A DNA stretch of 37,559 bases from the NCBI RefSeq assembly GCF_000632455.1, contig NZ_JFYL01000026.1:1-37559 (forward strand), written 5' to 3'. The translations under genes and the position numbers were made by a program. Origin of the DNA: Acinetobacter sp. Ver3 (GTDB lineage: Bacteria > Pseudomonadota > Gammaproteobacteria > Pseudomonadales > Moraxellaceae). The notes under the pieces are model-generated. The model did no database searches. It was given only the letters and a program-made list of their open reading frames with translations, and was not told the origin of the DNA. Below, piece after piece: positions 8,471-18,373 of the stretch (position 1 is its first letter; every line of letters begins with the position of its first letter).

Positions 8471-8932
8471 TTAGACAGCGGATAAAGAATAATCTTGAGT
8501 GAAATCCAAAGGATTTAATACCCCAGAAATAGGCTGATAAGCTTGAGTAAATGTTGGAGATAATCGTTTGGGTCTGCCTGTCGCAATCTCTACACAGGCC
8601 CATTTGGTATTTCCCACAAATAATAATGATTGGTCTAAAGGTCTAAAAAAAGCGTACTGACGGAATGAATACATCGCATTCAAATCATTAAGCCAAGTTC
8701 TTAAAATAATTTCATCATTTTCAAAACACGCCTTTCTGTAATTCATGTGATGCTCAACTGCAACCATGGCATGTTTGAGTTCTAGATATTGCTCAACCCC
8801 TAAACCCAGTTGTTCAATATGTGCTGTTGCAACATCTTGCATCCATTTTACATACACCACATTATTCACATGACCTAAAATATCAATGTCTTGTGCTGTT
8901 GCTTTTATTTTAAGGTCAAAGATTGTACTCAC
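8471..8932 (-). CDS. Acyl-CoA thioesterase, hotdog fold (FadM/YbgC-like)
   Basis: A 153-residue single hotdog-fold protein. The stretch QDIDILGHVNNVVYVKWMQD (about 14-33) is the typical 4HBT-family motif: a catalytic Asp (Asp17 here) and GHVNN leading into the central helix. Such enzymes hydrolyse acyl-CoA thioesters in the cytosol; the substrate cannot be told from sequence. It is a monocistronic-looking gene between lepA and the HtrA protease, separated from the latter by a terminator. FadM (long-chain acyl-CoA) and YbgC-like proteins are both possible relatives. Confidence 0.85.
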   Translation of the reverse strand: MSTIFDLKIKATAQDIDILGHVNNVVYVKWMQDVATAHIEQLGLGVEQYLELKHAMVAVEHHMNYRKACFENDEIILRTWLNDLNAMYSFRQYAFFRPLDQSLLFVGNTKWACVEIATGRPKRLSPTFTQAYQPISGVLNPLDFTQDYSLSAV

Positions 8933-9002
8933 TGTATTCCCTTGTATTGCGTATTCATCATCAACATTCGAAAAGAGTTTAATATAATTTTAGGGTTAAA
9001 TA

Positions 9003-9033
9003 AAAAAGACCTTGCTATCGCAAGGCCTTTTAT
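9003..9033 (-). terminator. Terminator of the HtrA/Do protease gene
   Basis: A hairpin with core CCTTG/CAAGG (9010-9014 with 9021-9025), extended past one mismatch by A/T pairs, is flanked by A and T runs. It could work in both directions. On the minus strand it lies just after the protease stop codon. Confidence 0.75.
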
Positions 9034-9044
9034 TCAATTCATGT

Positions 9045-10430
9045 TTACTTGATTCTCAATCCGATCATGGCATTTCGCCCTTCACGGATGATACCCACTC
9101 GTGCAACTGTATTCGTTTTAAGATTAGCCACCGCTTCCACAAAATCTTGTGTTGTACTTACATTCTTACCATTAATCGAGGTGATCACATCACCAGCCAT
9201 AATACGAGATTGTGCCGCCAAACCTCCGCGTACAACCTCTTGAATGTAGACACCACCTTTAACACCAAGACGTGTTTTTTCAACAGGTGCAAGTTCGCGA
9301 ATCGCAACACCTAGTGTAGGTCCGCGTTTTTTGGCTTCACTTACATTTTGCGCTTGTGCTGGTGTTTCGTCTGGTGCTGATGCAAGTGTTGCTGTAATCG
9401 TACGTACACGTTCATCACGCAATATTTCTAACTGAATTTTTTGATTTGGCTGTGTTCTATTTAAGTAATTTAATAGCTCACTCGTTCTTGAAATTGCAGT
9501 TCCGTTGTACTTCAAAATAATATCATTTTGTTTTAAGCCAGCGCGCTCTGCTGGGGAATTTGGCGCAATTTCTGTGATTAAAGCACCTTCAGGTTTTGGT
9601 AGTTTATAAGCTTCTGCGAGGTTACGATCGATCTCTTGTAAATGAATACCAAGATATGAGCGAGTAACTTTACCATTTTTCTTTAATTGATCCGCCACAT
9701 CCATGGCTACATCGATTGGAATGGAGAACGACAATCCCATATATCCGCCAGTACCACTGAAAATACGAGAGTTCACACCAATCACTTGACCTTGTTGATT
9801 AAACAATGGTCCCCCAGAGTTACCAGGGTTTAATGCGACATCGGTTTGAATAAACGGAACTGATGTTTCACCCAACATATTTCTTGATTTGGCACTGACA
9901 ATCCCCGCAGATGCCGAGTATTCAAAACCAAACGGTGAGCCAATCGCGAGAACAGGTTCCCCAACTCTTAATTGGTCGATATTCCCCGTTGAAAGTGCTG
10001 GGTAGTTCGTACCTTCAACTTTCAGTAATGCCACATCAGTACGTTCATCACTACCAATAACTTTGGCATCAATCTCGCGACGATCATTTAACATGATGGT
10101 GATTTGTGAAGCATTTTCTACAACATGATGGTTGGTAATCAGGTAACCATCACGGCTAATAAAAAATGCACTCCCAAAACCCGTTTTCTCTTGAGGAGCT
10201 TGGCGCTGCGGAATAATAATTTGATTGCCGAAGAATCGTTTCAGTAGTTCAGGTACTTGTTGTTGAAGAATTTCTTCTTGTGTCATTTTCTTAACAACAT
10301 TCACGCTGACGACACCCGGACTTACTCGCTCTACAAGATTTGAAAAGTCAACAGTAGCCGCCGCTTGAGTTTGCACTGCCGCAGTAAAGACTGCAACAAA
10401 AAGTCCTGATGCTATAACGCGATTTTTCAT
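9045..10430 (-). CDS. Periplasmic serine endoprotease, HtrA/Do family
   Basis: A DegP/MucD-type protease-chaperone that degrades misfolded envelope proteins. A signal peptide spans about residues 1-23 (cleavage after QTQA). The trypsin-like domain holds His102 (in TNHHVV), Asp132 (in RTDVALLKVEG) and Ser205 (in NPGNSGGPLF). Two PDZ domains follow at about 240-335 and 370-460. The total of 461 residues fits the family. It could be called degP, degQ or mucD; the sequence alone does not decide. The gene is divergent from nadB across a 228-base AT-rich gap. Confidence 0.93.
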   Translation of the reverse strand: MKNRVIASGLFVAVFTAAVQTQAAATVDFSNLVERVSPGVVSVNVVKKMTQEEILQQQVPELLKRFFGNQIIIPQRQAPQEKTGFGSAFFISRDGYLITNHHVVENASQITIMLNDRREIDAKVIGSDERTDVALLKVEGTNYPALSTGNIDQLRVGEPVLAIGSPFGFEYSASAGIVSAKSRNMLGETSVPFIQTDVALNPGNSGGPLFNQQGQVIGVNSRIFSGTGGYMGLSFSIPIDVAMDVADQLKKNGKVTRSYLGIHLQEIDRNLAEAYKLPKPEGALITEIAPNSPAERAGLKQNDIILKYNGTAISRTSELLNYLNRTQPNQKIQLEILRDERVRTITATLASAPDETPAQAQNVSEAKKRGPTLGVAIRELAPVEKTRLGVKGGVYIQEVVRGGLAAQSRIMAGDVITSINGKNVSTTQDFVEAVANLKTNTVARVGIIREGRNAMIGLRIK

Positions 10431-10508
10431 GTTAAGTGAACTCTCATTTATGATTCTTGGATAAAATATTTTTTAGCACAATCAAAATTCTCTGTGCGTA
10501 AATAAATG

Positions 10509-10526
10509 TTTCTATATTAATAGAAA
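10509..10526. promoter_or_regulatory. Inverted repeat in the protease-nadB divergent gap
   Basis: Perfect 7-base arms TTTCTAT (10509-10515) and ATAGAAA (10520-10526) flank a 4-base spacer in the intergenic region shared by the HtrA-type protease gene and nadB. It may be an operator, but in such AT-rich DNA it may also be chance. No matching regulator was identified. Confidence 0.3.
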
Positions 10527-10658
10527 ACAATACTTTACTTAAAATATGATTAAAAACTAATAGTTCAAGTGCATAAAAAAAAATTTGATCAATCAAACTC
10601 TTGAATTTTGCTTTGAAAAAGAGCCATATTAACGCACTTTTTAAAATTCAGTTTGCGA

Positions 10659-12296
10659 ATGGAAATGCCGAAAAATACAAGTGCGCATCAATTTGATGTG
10701 ATTATTGTGGGCAGTGGCGGTGCGGGTTTAAGTCTAGCACTCTCATTACCTGATCATTTTAATATCGCAGTGTTAGCAAAATCTCATTTGAAAGATGCCA
10801 GCACGTATTATGCTCAAGGCGGCGTTGCAGCTGTTCTTGATGAGGCTGATTCTATTCAACAACATATTGATGACACGCTCATTGCAGGTGCTTATCTCTG
10901 TGAAAAACAAGCTGTTCAACACACGGTTGAAGGGGGGAAACCCTCTGTTGATTTTTTACTGAAACAAGGTGTTAAATTCACACTGGATGATGAAGATAAC
11001 TTGCATCTCACACGTGAAGGTGGGCATTCTCAGCGCCGCATTATTCATTCCGCAGATGCAACTGGCAAAGCAATTTCAACTACTTTAGTTGAACGTGCAC
11101 AAGAAAAAAACAATATTCACATCTTTGAAAATTACATTGCGATTGACCTCATTACAGCGCATAAGCTGGGGCATTTGAATCAGGAAAATCGTGCTTTGGG
11201 CTTATATGCTTTAGATGAGCAAACCGAGCAAGTGCATACTTTCTTAGCACCTTTTACTGCACTGGCATGTGGCGGTGCCATGAAAGCATATTTATATACC
11301 TCTAACCCTGATATCGCTACAGGCGATGGTATTGCAATGGCATATCGTGCTGGATGCCGCGTAGCCAATATGGAATTTAATCAATTCCACCCAACCTGCT
11401 TATATCATCCTCAAGCACGTTCCTTCTTAATTACTGAAGCAATGCGTGGTGAAGGCGCTTATCTTCGTTTACCTGATGGCGAACGCTTCATGCTCCGTTT
11501 CGATGATCGTGCTGAGTTAGCACCACGCGATATTGTAGCTCGAGCTATCGACTACGAAATTAAACGATTGGGTATACGACATGTCTGGCTAGATATTACC
11601 CACAAAACCCCTGAGTTCATTAAAGAGCACTTCCCCACTTTGTATGCTCGCCTACTCGAGCTGGGTATTGATATTACCAAAGATATGATCCCAGTTGTGC
11701 CAGCAGCGCACTACACCTGTGGTGGTGTAGTCGTCGATGAACATAGTCAAACGGACATTCAAGGTCTATATGCGATTGGTGAGACATCTTATACGGGTTT
11801 ACACGGCGCTAACCGTATGGCAAGTAACTCACTTTTAGAATGTTTTGTATATGGCATGAGTGCAGCAAAGCATATTCAAGATCAGCATCAAAATATTATA
11901 GATCACTATGAAGTCCCTGAATGGGATGCTTCTCAAGTCATGAATCCTGATGAAGACGTTGTCATTTTACAAAACTGGGATGAGTTACGTCAGACCATGT
12001 GGAATTATGTAGGTATTGTACGAACGACCAAACGTTTAGAACGTGCATTACATCGCGTTGAAATGCTGAAACATGAAATCACCGAATATTATCAAGATTA
12101 TCATGTCAGTAAAAATCTAATTGAGCTTCGTAACCTTGTACTCGTTTCTGAGATGATTATTCGTTGTGCGATGCAAAGAAAAGAATCACGCGGATTACAT
12201 TACACTTTGGACTATCCTGAGCCTTCGCAAGAATTACGAAAAACCGTACTCACCCCACCAAATTTTGAAGTGGAAACACCTTTAGTTGAGGTTTAA
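10659..12296 (+). CDS. nadB: L-aspartate oxidase NadB
   Basis: NadB oxidises L-aspartate to iminoaspartate with FAD, the first step of de novo NAD synthesis. The product has an N-terminal FAD-binding motif [12 protein letters not shown], the [12 protein letters not shown] segment, [21 protein letters not shown] and the [10 protein letters not shown] block shared with the succinate dehydrogenase/fumarate reductase flavoprotein family; [13 protein letters not shown] is near the C-terminal part of the FAD domain. Length of about 545 residues fits NadB. Possible starts are TTG 10653, ATG 10659 and ATG 10665; no clear Shine-Dalgarno separates them, and I chose the first ATG. The gene is followed by a strong terminator. 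Confidence 0.95.
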   Translation: MEMPKNTSAHQFDVIIVGSGGAGLSLALSLPDHFNIAVLAKSHLKDASTYYAQGGVAAVLDEADSIQQHIDDTLIAGAYLCEKQAVQHTVEGGKPSVDFLLKQGVKFTLDDEDNLHLTREGGHSQRRIIHSADATGKAISTTLVERAQEKNNIHIFENYIAIDLITAHKLGHLNQENRALGLYALDEQTEQVHTFLAPFTALACGGAMKAYLYTSNPDIATGDGIAMAYRAGCRVANMEFNQFHPTCLYHPQARSFLITEAMRGEGAYLRLPDGERFMLRFDDRAELAPRDIVARAIDYEIKRLGIRHVWLDITHKTPEFIKEHFPTLYARLLELGIDITKDMIPVVPAAHYTCGGVVVDEHSQTDIQGLYAIGETSYTGLHGANRMASNSLLECFVYGMSAAKHIQDQHQNIIDHYEVPEWDASQVMNPDEDVVILQNWDELRQTMWNYVGIVRTTKRLERALHRVEMLKHEITEYYQDYHVSKNLIELRNLVLVSEMIIRCAMQRKESRGLHYTLDYPEPSQELRKTVLTPPNFEVETPLVEV

Positions 12297-12304
12297 GTTC
12301 AAAA

Positions 12305-12333
12305 TAAAAAAGCGAGTTCATACTCGCTTTTTT
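12305..12333 (+). terminator. Bidirectional terminator between nadB and the PaaI-type gene
   Basis: The 11-bp stem AAAAAAGCGAG (12305-12315) pairs with CTCGCTTTTTT (12323-12333) around a 7-base loop. A and T runs on both sides allow it to end nadB (plus) and the convergent thioesterase gene (minus), whose stop codon it touches. Confidence 0.9.
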
Positions 12334-12751
12334 ATGCCCTTTTGGGAGGAATTGAGTAAGTCCCAGTAACGTGCGCTATAGGCTCATCGTCCCCAATAGA
12401 GTACAAGTAAACCTCTCCGACAACTAGAGTTTTGCCAACTTTCATTAATTTACAAACACCCTTGATGTCACAACCACCTTTCGGTTTTTTAAGAAAGTTT
12501 ATATTCATATTGGTCGTCACTGTAAGACCTACAATACCAATTTCTCCCAGTATTGCGATATACAATCCATAATCGGCTGCTGTCATCATAGTCGGACCTG
12601 AAACTGTCCCTCCAGGTCTTAAATCATTTTCATCAACATGATAAATGACTGTAGCACCACGTGGCTCTACTGACACTATTTCACATTTTTGGAGACTTTG
12701 TGGAAATTCGGTTTGTAGGAATTTGAATATTTCTTCTTTATTACTGATCAT
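12332..12751 (-). CDS. PaaI-family thioesterase (hotdog fold)
   Basis: A 139-residue hotdog protein. The central part LRPGGTVSGPTMMTAADYGL resembles the GG...D segment of PaaI-type acyl-CoA thioesterases, with the Asp in AADYG a likely catalytic residue. The C-terminal half carries the long beta strands of the fold (INFLKKPKGGCDIKG). The substrate is unknown. It lies between nadB (convergent) and tmk (same strand, 61 bases upstream), probably as its own unit. Confidence 0.75.
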   Translation of the reverse strand: MISNKEEIFKFLQTEFPQSLQKCEIVSVEPRGATVIYHVDENDLRPGGTVSGPTMMTAADYGLYIAILGEIGIVGLTVTTNMNINFLKKPKGGCDIKGVCKLMKVGKTLVVGEVYLYSIGDDEPIAHVTGTYSIPPKRA

Positions 12752-12812
12752 ATTGAGTCTAATCGTTTTTCCATAAACAATGACTCAATATAAATCATAT
12801 TTGCTTTTTTAA

Positions 12813-13436
12813 TTAGCACTTATGCTCAGCTTTCCATGAACTAATTCGTTCAATTGCATCATTAAATACTTGCTCAGGACTTTGTGTTGCATCAATACGC
12901 TTAACACGATTCGGCTCTAACTGATGCAATTCAGCAAATCCTGCACGTACTTTTTCAAAAAAAGCTGCTTTTTCTTGTTCAAACCGATCCAATGCTCCAC
13001 GCGCTCGTGCTCGTTGCATTCCGAGCTCAGTCGGAGCATCCAACCAAAATGTCAGGTCTGGCATTTTTAGGACAAAGTTTTGGTTTAAAAGTGCTAATTT
13101 TTCACGACTTAACCCACGACCTGCACACTGATACGCGAAACTGCTGTCACAAAAACGGTCGCATAACACGATCGAACTATTTTCAAGTGCAGGCATTATG
13201 ACTTGTTGCAGATGTTGCGCTCGAGCTGCGTACATTAATAATAGTTCAGTATCATTACTCATTCTTTCTTCATGATTCACCGTCAGAAGTACGGAACGAA
13301 TTTGCTCAGCGAGCGGAGTACCACCTGGTTCACGAGTTAGAACAACTTGCTTTGATTGCTCAAGGAAGTAGTCACGAATTTTATGAATTAATGTCGTTTT
13401 ACCAACACCTTCTGTGCCTTCAAAGCTAATAAACAC
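12813..13436 (-). CDS. tmk: Thymidylate kinase
   Basis: Tmk phosphorylates dTMP to dTDP. The 207-residue product has the P-loop EGTEGVGKTT (6-15), the DR-x-x-DSS-x-AYQ motif (CDRFCDSSFAYQ, about 92-103) and an arginine-rich LID (RARARGALDRFE), as in E. coli-type enzymes. It follows mltG by 14 bases in the pabC-mltG-tmk order found in many gammaproteobacteria. Confidence 0.97.
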   Translation of the reverse strand: MFISFEGTEGVGKTTLIHKIRDYFLEQSKQVVLTREPGGTPLAEQIRSVLLTVNHEERMSNDTELLLMYAARAQHLQQVIMPALENSSIVLCDRFCDSSFAYQCAGRGLSREKLALLNQNFVLKMPDLTFWLDAPTELGMQRARARGALDRFEQEKAAFFEKVRAGFAELHQLEPNRVKRIDATQSPEQVFNDAIERISSWKAEHKC

Positions 13437-13450
13437 GTCTATTTTACCCC

Positions 13451-14500
13451 TTATTTTTTAGATCGAATCACAGCAAGATATTCTTGAACAGCGCGATTAT
13501 GGTCAGCTAGATTGGTACTGAATTTGTGACCTCCATTTCCAGTCGCCACAAAATAAATATAGTCAGAATGATCTGGATGCATTGCCGCTTCGATCGCTTT
13601 ATCACTTGGTAATGCGATCGGTGTTGGTGGCAATCCGTAAATCGTATATGTGTTATATGGTGTCGGCGTTCTTAAATCTTTACGGGTAATGTTGCCCGTA
13701 TATTGATCGCCCATGCCATAAATTACGGTTGGATCAGTTTGTAAACGCATACCTATTTTTAATCGACGAACGAATACGCCCGAGACTTTATCTAACTCAT
13801 GATCAACATTGGTTTCTTTCTCAATGATTGATGCCATGATGAGCGCTTCATATTTATTTTTATAAGGCAAATCAGAAGCTCGATTTTCCCAGGCTTTATC
13901 TAGTGCCTTCATCTGATGTTGATACAAATCAGTTAAAATTTTACGATCTGTTTCACCCTTCGCAAAAAAATAAGTATTAGGCGCAAATAAACCTTCTGGA
14001 TGTGAAAATGGAATATTCAATTCCTTTAATATTTCTGCATCACTCAAATGAACTAGCTCTTTCGTCACCAATTCATCATTTTTGAGTGCATTTTTTAACT
14101 GCTTAAATGTTGTACCCTCAATGACCAAAATTCGATTCAGTTGTGCATTTTCAGAATTCGAAATCATGTCTAGAACTTGACGGACACTCATTCCCTCTTT
14201 AACTTCATAAACTCCAGCTTTCATGCTGTCATGAATCATCAATCGTTGATAAATCTTTAAAATAATGGGAAATGAAACTTGTTTATTTTGAGCTAAACGA
14301 TCAATAAATTGTGAGTAAGTATCACCATGATTAATCGCGAGCATTTGCTTTTTACCCTCTACAGGATAATCCTTCCATAGACTTGTAGATAGAATCATGG
14401 TTGCAAGCAACATTAGGCCTGCAATAATGAGTAGAAGCGCTTTAGGTTTAAAGGATGTCTTGCTGTTCTTTTTCTTTGTTGATTTCTGAGGAGAGGACAT
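13451..14500 (-). CDS. mltG: Endolytic transglycosylase MltG
   Basis: MltG cleaves nascent glycan strands in the periplasm and is thought to set their length. The 349-residue protein has a basic cytosolic N-terminus, one membrane segment (about 20-41), a LysM-like region, and the YceG catalytic domain with ASIIEKET (223-230), where Glu227 matches the catalytic glutamate. The downstream MRLQTDPTVIYG segment is also typical. It starts 5 bases after the pabC stop, in the conserved pabC-mltG-tmk cluster. Confidence 0.96.
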   Translation of the reverse strand: MSSPQKSTKKKNSKTSFKPKALLLIIAGLMLLATMILSTSLWKDYPVEGKKQMLAINHGDTYSQFIDRLAQNKQVSFPIILKIYQRLMIHDSMKAGVYEVKEGMSVRQVLDMISNSENAQLNRILVIEGTTFKQLKNALKNDELVTKELVHLSDAEILKELNIPFSHPEGLFAPNTYFFAKGETDRKILTDLYQHQMKALDKAWENRASDLPYKNKYEALIMASIIEKETNVDHELDKVSGVFVRRLKIGMRLQTDPTVIYGMGDQYTGNITRKDLRTPTPYNTYTIYGLPPTPIALPSDKAIEAAMHPDHSDYIYFVATGNGGHKFSTNLADHNRAVQEYLAVIRSKK

Positions 14501-14505
14501 AAGCT

Positions 14506-15315
14506 TTAAATCTGATTAAGTTGAAGGTAGTGAAAAAGATCAATACACGCTTGTGTATCTAATCGACGATCATCAAGGCAAGAGGCGATTTTCATTGGGT
14601 GGAGCGCATTACAATAAAATACACTTTGAATGTGAGGAAGCTCATTCAAATCAATTACTCTTTTTTGGAACGTTATACCATAATGATTCATGCGCTCCAA
14701 AATTTCAGCACGCATCACCCCATGAACTCCATTATAACGAAGTTCAGGGCAAATCCACGTATCATTCAATCGTATAAAGCAGTTGCTGCTGATTCCTTCA
14801 ACAATATAGCCTTGCACATCTGTAACTAAGGCTTCTTGAAAACCCTTCTCATCAGCTTCCTGCTTTAGTAACACTTGTTCTAACCGATTCAGTGATTTAA
14901 TTCCCACCAATTGTGGCATGGTTAAACCCATCGCTCGCTCAAGTAAACCACTCACAATGACTTCATAGTGATGATCAGTCACGTTTTGCGGATAATAATA
15001 CAACCAAAGATCTGCTGAATGATGAGGTAAACTGTATCCTCGTTGCCCCTCGCCTCGACTCAGTACAATTTTAATGGTCCCGTTTAATTGATCATACTCT
15101 TGGTGTAAATACTGGATAGACTCAGAAATATAGTCAAGATTAGCTTGAAGTGACAATCGCTCAATGGCGGTATTCAATCTTTTTAAATGACGTTCAAATA
15201 ATTCAATTTTATTATTTCGAATTCTCGCCGTGGTAAAACAGCCATCTCCATAATGGAAGCCTCGATCAAAAATAGATATTGCATCTATTGGCTTGGCATT
15301 TTTTAAACAGATCAT
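14506..15315 (-). CDS. pabC: Aminodeoxychorismate lyase PabC
   Basis: PabC is a PLP enzyme of fold type IV that releases pyruvate from 4-amino-4-deoxychorismate to give p-aminobenzoate for folate. The start at 15315 gives 269 residues, the family's usual length, and has a GAGG ribosome binding site 9 bases upstream. A longer frame reaches back to 15384 but would add an unrelated N-terminus. The N-terminal SIFDRGFHYGDGCFTT and the PLP lysine in VGIKSLNRLEQ (about Lys140) are clear. It heads the pabC-mltG-tmk group and is divergent from the first sulfate-binding protein gene. Confidence 0.93.
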   Translation of the reverse strand: MICLKNAKPIDAISIFDRGFHYGDGCFTTARIRNNKIELFERHLKRLNTAIERLSLQANLDYISESIQYLHQEYDQLNGTIKIVLSRGEGQRGYSLPHHSADLWLYYYPQNVTDHHYEVIVSGLLERAMGLTMPQLVGIKSLNRLEQVLLKQEADEKGFQEALVTDVQGYIVEGISSNCFIRLNDTWICPELRYNGVHGVMRAEILERMNHYGITFQKRVIDLNELPHIQSVFYCNALHPMKIASCLDDRRLDTQACIDLFHYLQLNQI

Positions 15316-15471
15316 TTCAAGCAACCTCATTCCGTTCTCATAGTGTAAAAAGTCACTCACAAAATGAATAGCTGTTTTGATCATAACTTTTTCATTTCTT
15401 CTTATTTTTTTATTTTAAAAAATTTCCCTATGCTCAAATCATCAAAAAACGACAAACACATAGGAATAATG

Positions 15472-16476
15472 ATGCGTTCTTTTAAAATTGGGGTCATTGC
15501 AGCTTTACTTTCAGTCACTTCTGTTTCTACACTCGCAAAAGATTTTTTAAATGTTTCATATGATCCAACTCGCGAACTTTATGACAACTTTAATAAAGAG
15601 TTTGGAGCATATTGGAAAAAGCAGACTGGTCAAGATTTGAATTTTAAACAATCTCATGGTGGATCTGGTAAACAAGCGCGTGCGGTCATTGATGGCCTAG
15701 ATGCAGACGTCGTGACTCTCGCACTCGCAGCAGATATTGATGCGATTGCTGAAAAAACCAATTTATTACCAAAAGACTGGCAGAAAAAATTCCCACAGAA
15801 CTCTACACCCTATACCTCAACCATCGTGTTTTTAGTCAAAAAAGGCAATCCCAAAGGGATCAAAGACTGGGGAGACTTGATTAAAAATAATGTTGGAATT
15901 ATTACGCCAAACCCTAAGACGTCAGGTGGAGCGCGTTGGAATTACTTAGCAGCATGGGCTTGGGCAAAACACCAACCCGGCGGTAACGATGCTAAAGCAC
16001 AAGAATTTGTACGACAAATTTATAAAAATACTAAAGTGCTAGACTCTGGTGCACGTGGTGCCACAACAACTTTTGCAGAGCGTGGCATTGGAGATGTACT
16101 CCTAGCTTGGGAGAATGAAGCGCATTTAGCACTTCGTGAACAACCTGGAAAATTTGAAATCATTACACCAACACTTTCCATTCTTGCTGAGCCCCCTGTA
16201 GCAATTGTTGAGAAAAATGCGCAAAAAGATGGCAATCTCAATGTAGCAAAAGCCTATTTGAATTATCTGTATTCACCAGCTGGTCAAACCATCGCTGCCA
16301 AAAATTTTTATCGACCACGAAATGCAACGGTACTTTCAAAATATCAATCCGTGTTTAAACCTTTAAAATTAGTCACGATTGATAAAGAGTTTGGAGGTTG
16401 GACAAAAGTCCAAAAACAACATTTTGATAATGGCGGGATATTCGATCAAATTGTCAAAGCAAACAGTAATAAATAA
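15472..16476 (+). CDS. Sulfate-binding periplasmic protein (copy 1)
   Basis: Substrate-binding component (Sbp/CysP type) of the sulfate/thiosulfate ABC importer. The start at 15472 has AGGA 6 bases upstream and gives 335 residues with a signal peptide ending after STLA (about residue 22). An ATG at 15469 is adjacent, and a longer frame from 15364 lacks a signal peptide at its N-terminus. [24 protein letters not shown] and [15 protein letters not shown] match the sulfate-binding family. By hand alignment it differs from the next gene at about 46 of some 314 mature residues (about 85% identity). A strong terminator follows, so it is probably a separate transcript. Confidence 0.93.
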   Translation: MRSFKIGVIAALLSVTSVSTLAKDFLNVSYDPTRELYDNFNKEFGAYWKKQTGQDLNFKQSHGGSGKQARAVIDGLDADVVTLALAADIDAIAEKTNLLPKDWQKKFPQNSTPYTSTIVFLVKKGNPKGIKDWGDLIKNNVGIITPNPKTSGGARWNYLAAWAWAKHQPGGNDAKAQEFVRQIYKNTKVLDSGARGATTTFAERGIGDVLLAWENEAHLALREQPGKFEIITPTLSILAEPPVAIVEKNAQKDGNLNVAKAYLNYLYSPAGQTIAAKNFYRPRNATVLSKYQSVFKPLKLVTIDKEFGGWTKVQKQHFDNGGIFDQIVKANSNK

Positions 16477-16504
16477 ATTAAGATTTAAGCTTTAACTTAT
16501 GGCT

Positions 16505-16535
16505 TGCCGATCATATTCATGATCGGCATTTTTTT
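16505..16535 (+). terminator. Terminator after sulfate-binding copy 1
   Basis: The 10-bp stem TGCCGATCAT (16505-16514) pairs with ATGATCGGCA (16519-16528) around a 4-base loop and is followed by a T run. It separates the transcription of the two tandem binding-protein genes. Confidence 0.92.
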
Positions 16536-16651
16536 AACAATACACCTAAATCTTTTTTTTTCATATAAAATTCATTTTTTATTATTTTTTATGCATAAAG
16601 ATTAGATTTATTCTAGCGCCATGTAACAGAATATTTTCTTTTGAGGTTGCC

Positions 16652-17668
16652 ATGCGCTTTTCAGCTAAATTAAAACTTGGGGTTATTGCAGCTTTTGTTT
16701 CAGCTGCTTCGCTTAGCGCTTCCGCTAAAGATTTATTAAACGTCTCTTACGATCCTACTCGTGAACTCTACGTAGAAGTAAATAAAGAATTTGGTGCGTA
16801 TTGGAAATCTCGGACTGGACAAAATGTCAATTTTCGTCAGTCTCATGGCGGTTCAGGTAAACAAGCGCGTGCAGTCATTGATGGTTTAAATGCAGATGTT
16901 GTGACTCTAGCACTTGCAGCTGACATTGATGCGATTGCTGAAAAAACCAATTTATTACCAAAAGATTGGCAGAAAAAATTCCCACATAACTCAACACCCT
17001 ACACTTCCACAATTGTTTTCCTCGTCAAAAAAGGAAATCCAAAAAATATTGAAGACTGGGGTGATTTAGTAAAACCGGGTGTGGAAATTATTACGCCAAA
17101 CCCTAAGACCTCAGGTGGTGCACGTTGGAATTATTTAGCGGCTTGGGCATGGGCTAAACACCAACCAGGTGGAAATGACGCCAAAGCACAACAATTTGTT
17201 CAACAAATTTATAAACAAACCAAGGTCTTAGATTCGGGTGCTCGTGGCTCAACTACAACTTTTGCTGAACGCGGTATTGGCGATGTTTTGCTTGCTTGGG
17301 AAAATGAAGCTCATTTAGCACTGCGTGAACAACCAAGTAAATTTGAAATTGTGACGCCAACACTTTCTATACTTGCTGAACCACCTGTAGCGATCGTTGA
17401 AAAAAATGCAGAAAAATCAGGCAATAAATATTTGGCGCAAGGTTATTTGAATTTCCTTTACTCGCCTAAAGGACAACATATTGCCGCAAAGAATTTCTAT
17501 CGTCCGCGTAATCAAACTGTATTAAAACAATATTCATCAACATTTAAGCCACTGAAATTGGTCACAATTGATCAAGAGTTTGGTGGCTGGGCGAAAGTAC
17601 AAAAAGCTCATTTTGAGAATAATGGTATTTTTGACCAAATTACCAAAGCAAATAACACAAAAAAATAA
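16652..17668 (+). CDS. Sulfate-binding periplasmic protein (copy 2)
   Basis: A second Sbp-type protein of 338 residues, with signal peptide to about residue 25 (SLSASA before KDLLNV) and the same SYDPTREL and [10 protein letters not shown] blocks as copy 1. GAGG lies 7 bases before the ATG. The differences from copy 1 cluster in the signal peptide, in short stretches near the N-terminus of the mature protein and near the C-terminal lobe, while ligand-site segments are the same. It is followed by the hydrolase gene after only a few bases and then cysTWA, so it may be the copy co-expressed with the transporter. Confidence 0.93.
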   Translation: MRFSAKLKLGVIAAFVSAASLSASAKDLLNVSYDPTRELYVEVNKEFGAYWKSRTGQNVNFRQSHGGSGKQARAVIDGLNADVVTLALAADIDAIAEKTNLLPKDWQKKFPHNSTPYTSTIVFLVKKGNPKNIEDWGDLVKPGVEIITPNPKTSGGARWNYLAAWAWAKHQPGGNDAKAQQFVQQIYKQTKVLDSGARGSTTTFAERGIGDVLLAWENEAHLALREQPSKFEIVTPTLSILAEPPVAIVEKNAEKSGNKYLAQGYLNFLYSPKGQHIAAKNFYRPRNQTVLKQYSSTFKPLKLVTIDQEFGGWAKVQKAHFENNGIFDQITKANNTKK

Positions 17669-17683
17669 CCAATGGAGCATGAC

Positions 17684-18289
17684 ATGATACATACACTCAT
17701 TGTACCCGGCGTCGGCGGAAGTGATGAAAATCATTGGCAATCATGGTTGCAACGTCAAGTCATGCCATGCTCACGTGTTCAACTAGATGATTGGAACTTT
17801 CCTTTACTCTCAGATTGGATCCATCATTTTGTAGAAAAAATTTCGCAGATAGATGCACCCGTACAGATTGTTGCACATAGTTTTGGCTGTTTAACGTCTG
17901 TCGCTGCTCTGCATCAGCACCCAGAAATAGCACAGAAAGTTAAACAACTGGTTTTAGTTGCACCAGCCAATCCAAGTCGTTTTGGTGAGAATGGTTTTGC
18001 TCGTTTGAGTTTGACTGATTATAGTTTTTACTTTCATCAAATTAAGATTAGCGTTCCCACAAAAATGCTCATCAGTGAAAATGATCCGTGGTTAGGTTTT
18101 GAGGATGCAAAAAAACTAGCAAAATCATGGGGTGTAAAACCGATTAACTTAGGTCAAGTTGGTCATATTAATGTTGATTCAGGATTTGGACCATTTCCAG
18201 AGATCTTCGATTTTTTGATTCATGATAAGCTGTCGAACTATATCAATAGTATTGATAATGGCAAGTTGTATTACAAATTTGCAATTTAA
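17684..18289 (+). CDS. RBBP9/YdeN-family alpha/beta hydrolase
   Basis: A serine hydrolase of about 201 residues. The nucleophile is Ser66 in VAHSFGCL, and the catalytic His is in GQVGHINVDSGFG near residue 165. The N-terminal LIVPGVGGSDENHWQSW is typical of the RBBP9/YdeN family. ATG 17684 is preferred because GGAG lies 6 bases upstream; an ATG at 17672 would add four residues. The substrate is unknown. It sits between the second sulfate-binding gene and cysT, which suggests, but does not prove, a link to sulfur metabolism. Confidence 0.82.
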   Translation: MIHTLIVPGVGGSDENHWQSWLQRQVMPCSRVQLDDWNFPLLSDWIHHFVEKISQIDAPVQIVAHSFGCLTSVAALHQHPEIAQKVKQLVLVAPANPSRFGENGFARLSLTDYSFYFHQIKISVPTKMLISENDPWLGFEDAKKLAKSWGVKPINLGQVGHINVDSGFGPFPEIFDFLIHDKLSNYINSIDNGKLYYKFAI

Positions 18290-18373
18290 AGTTCGCCACT
18301 TATTCTTGATAAATTTTTTAATTCAATTGCTTATTGATTTCGGTAAGCTTTTTCTCTCATTTGAGGAGTAGTC

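Noticed and set aside
15316..15471. Extended N-termini for pabC (to 15384) and sulfate-binding copy 1 (from 15364)
   Set aside because: Both extensions overlap each other on opposite strands and do not resemble their families. The internal starts have ribosome binding sites and family-like N-termini.
18329..18350. Possible terminator between the hydrolase gene and cysT
   Set aside because: Only a 5-bp GCTTA/TAAGC stem before a T-rich stretch; too weak to claim that the operon is interrupted.
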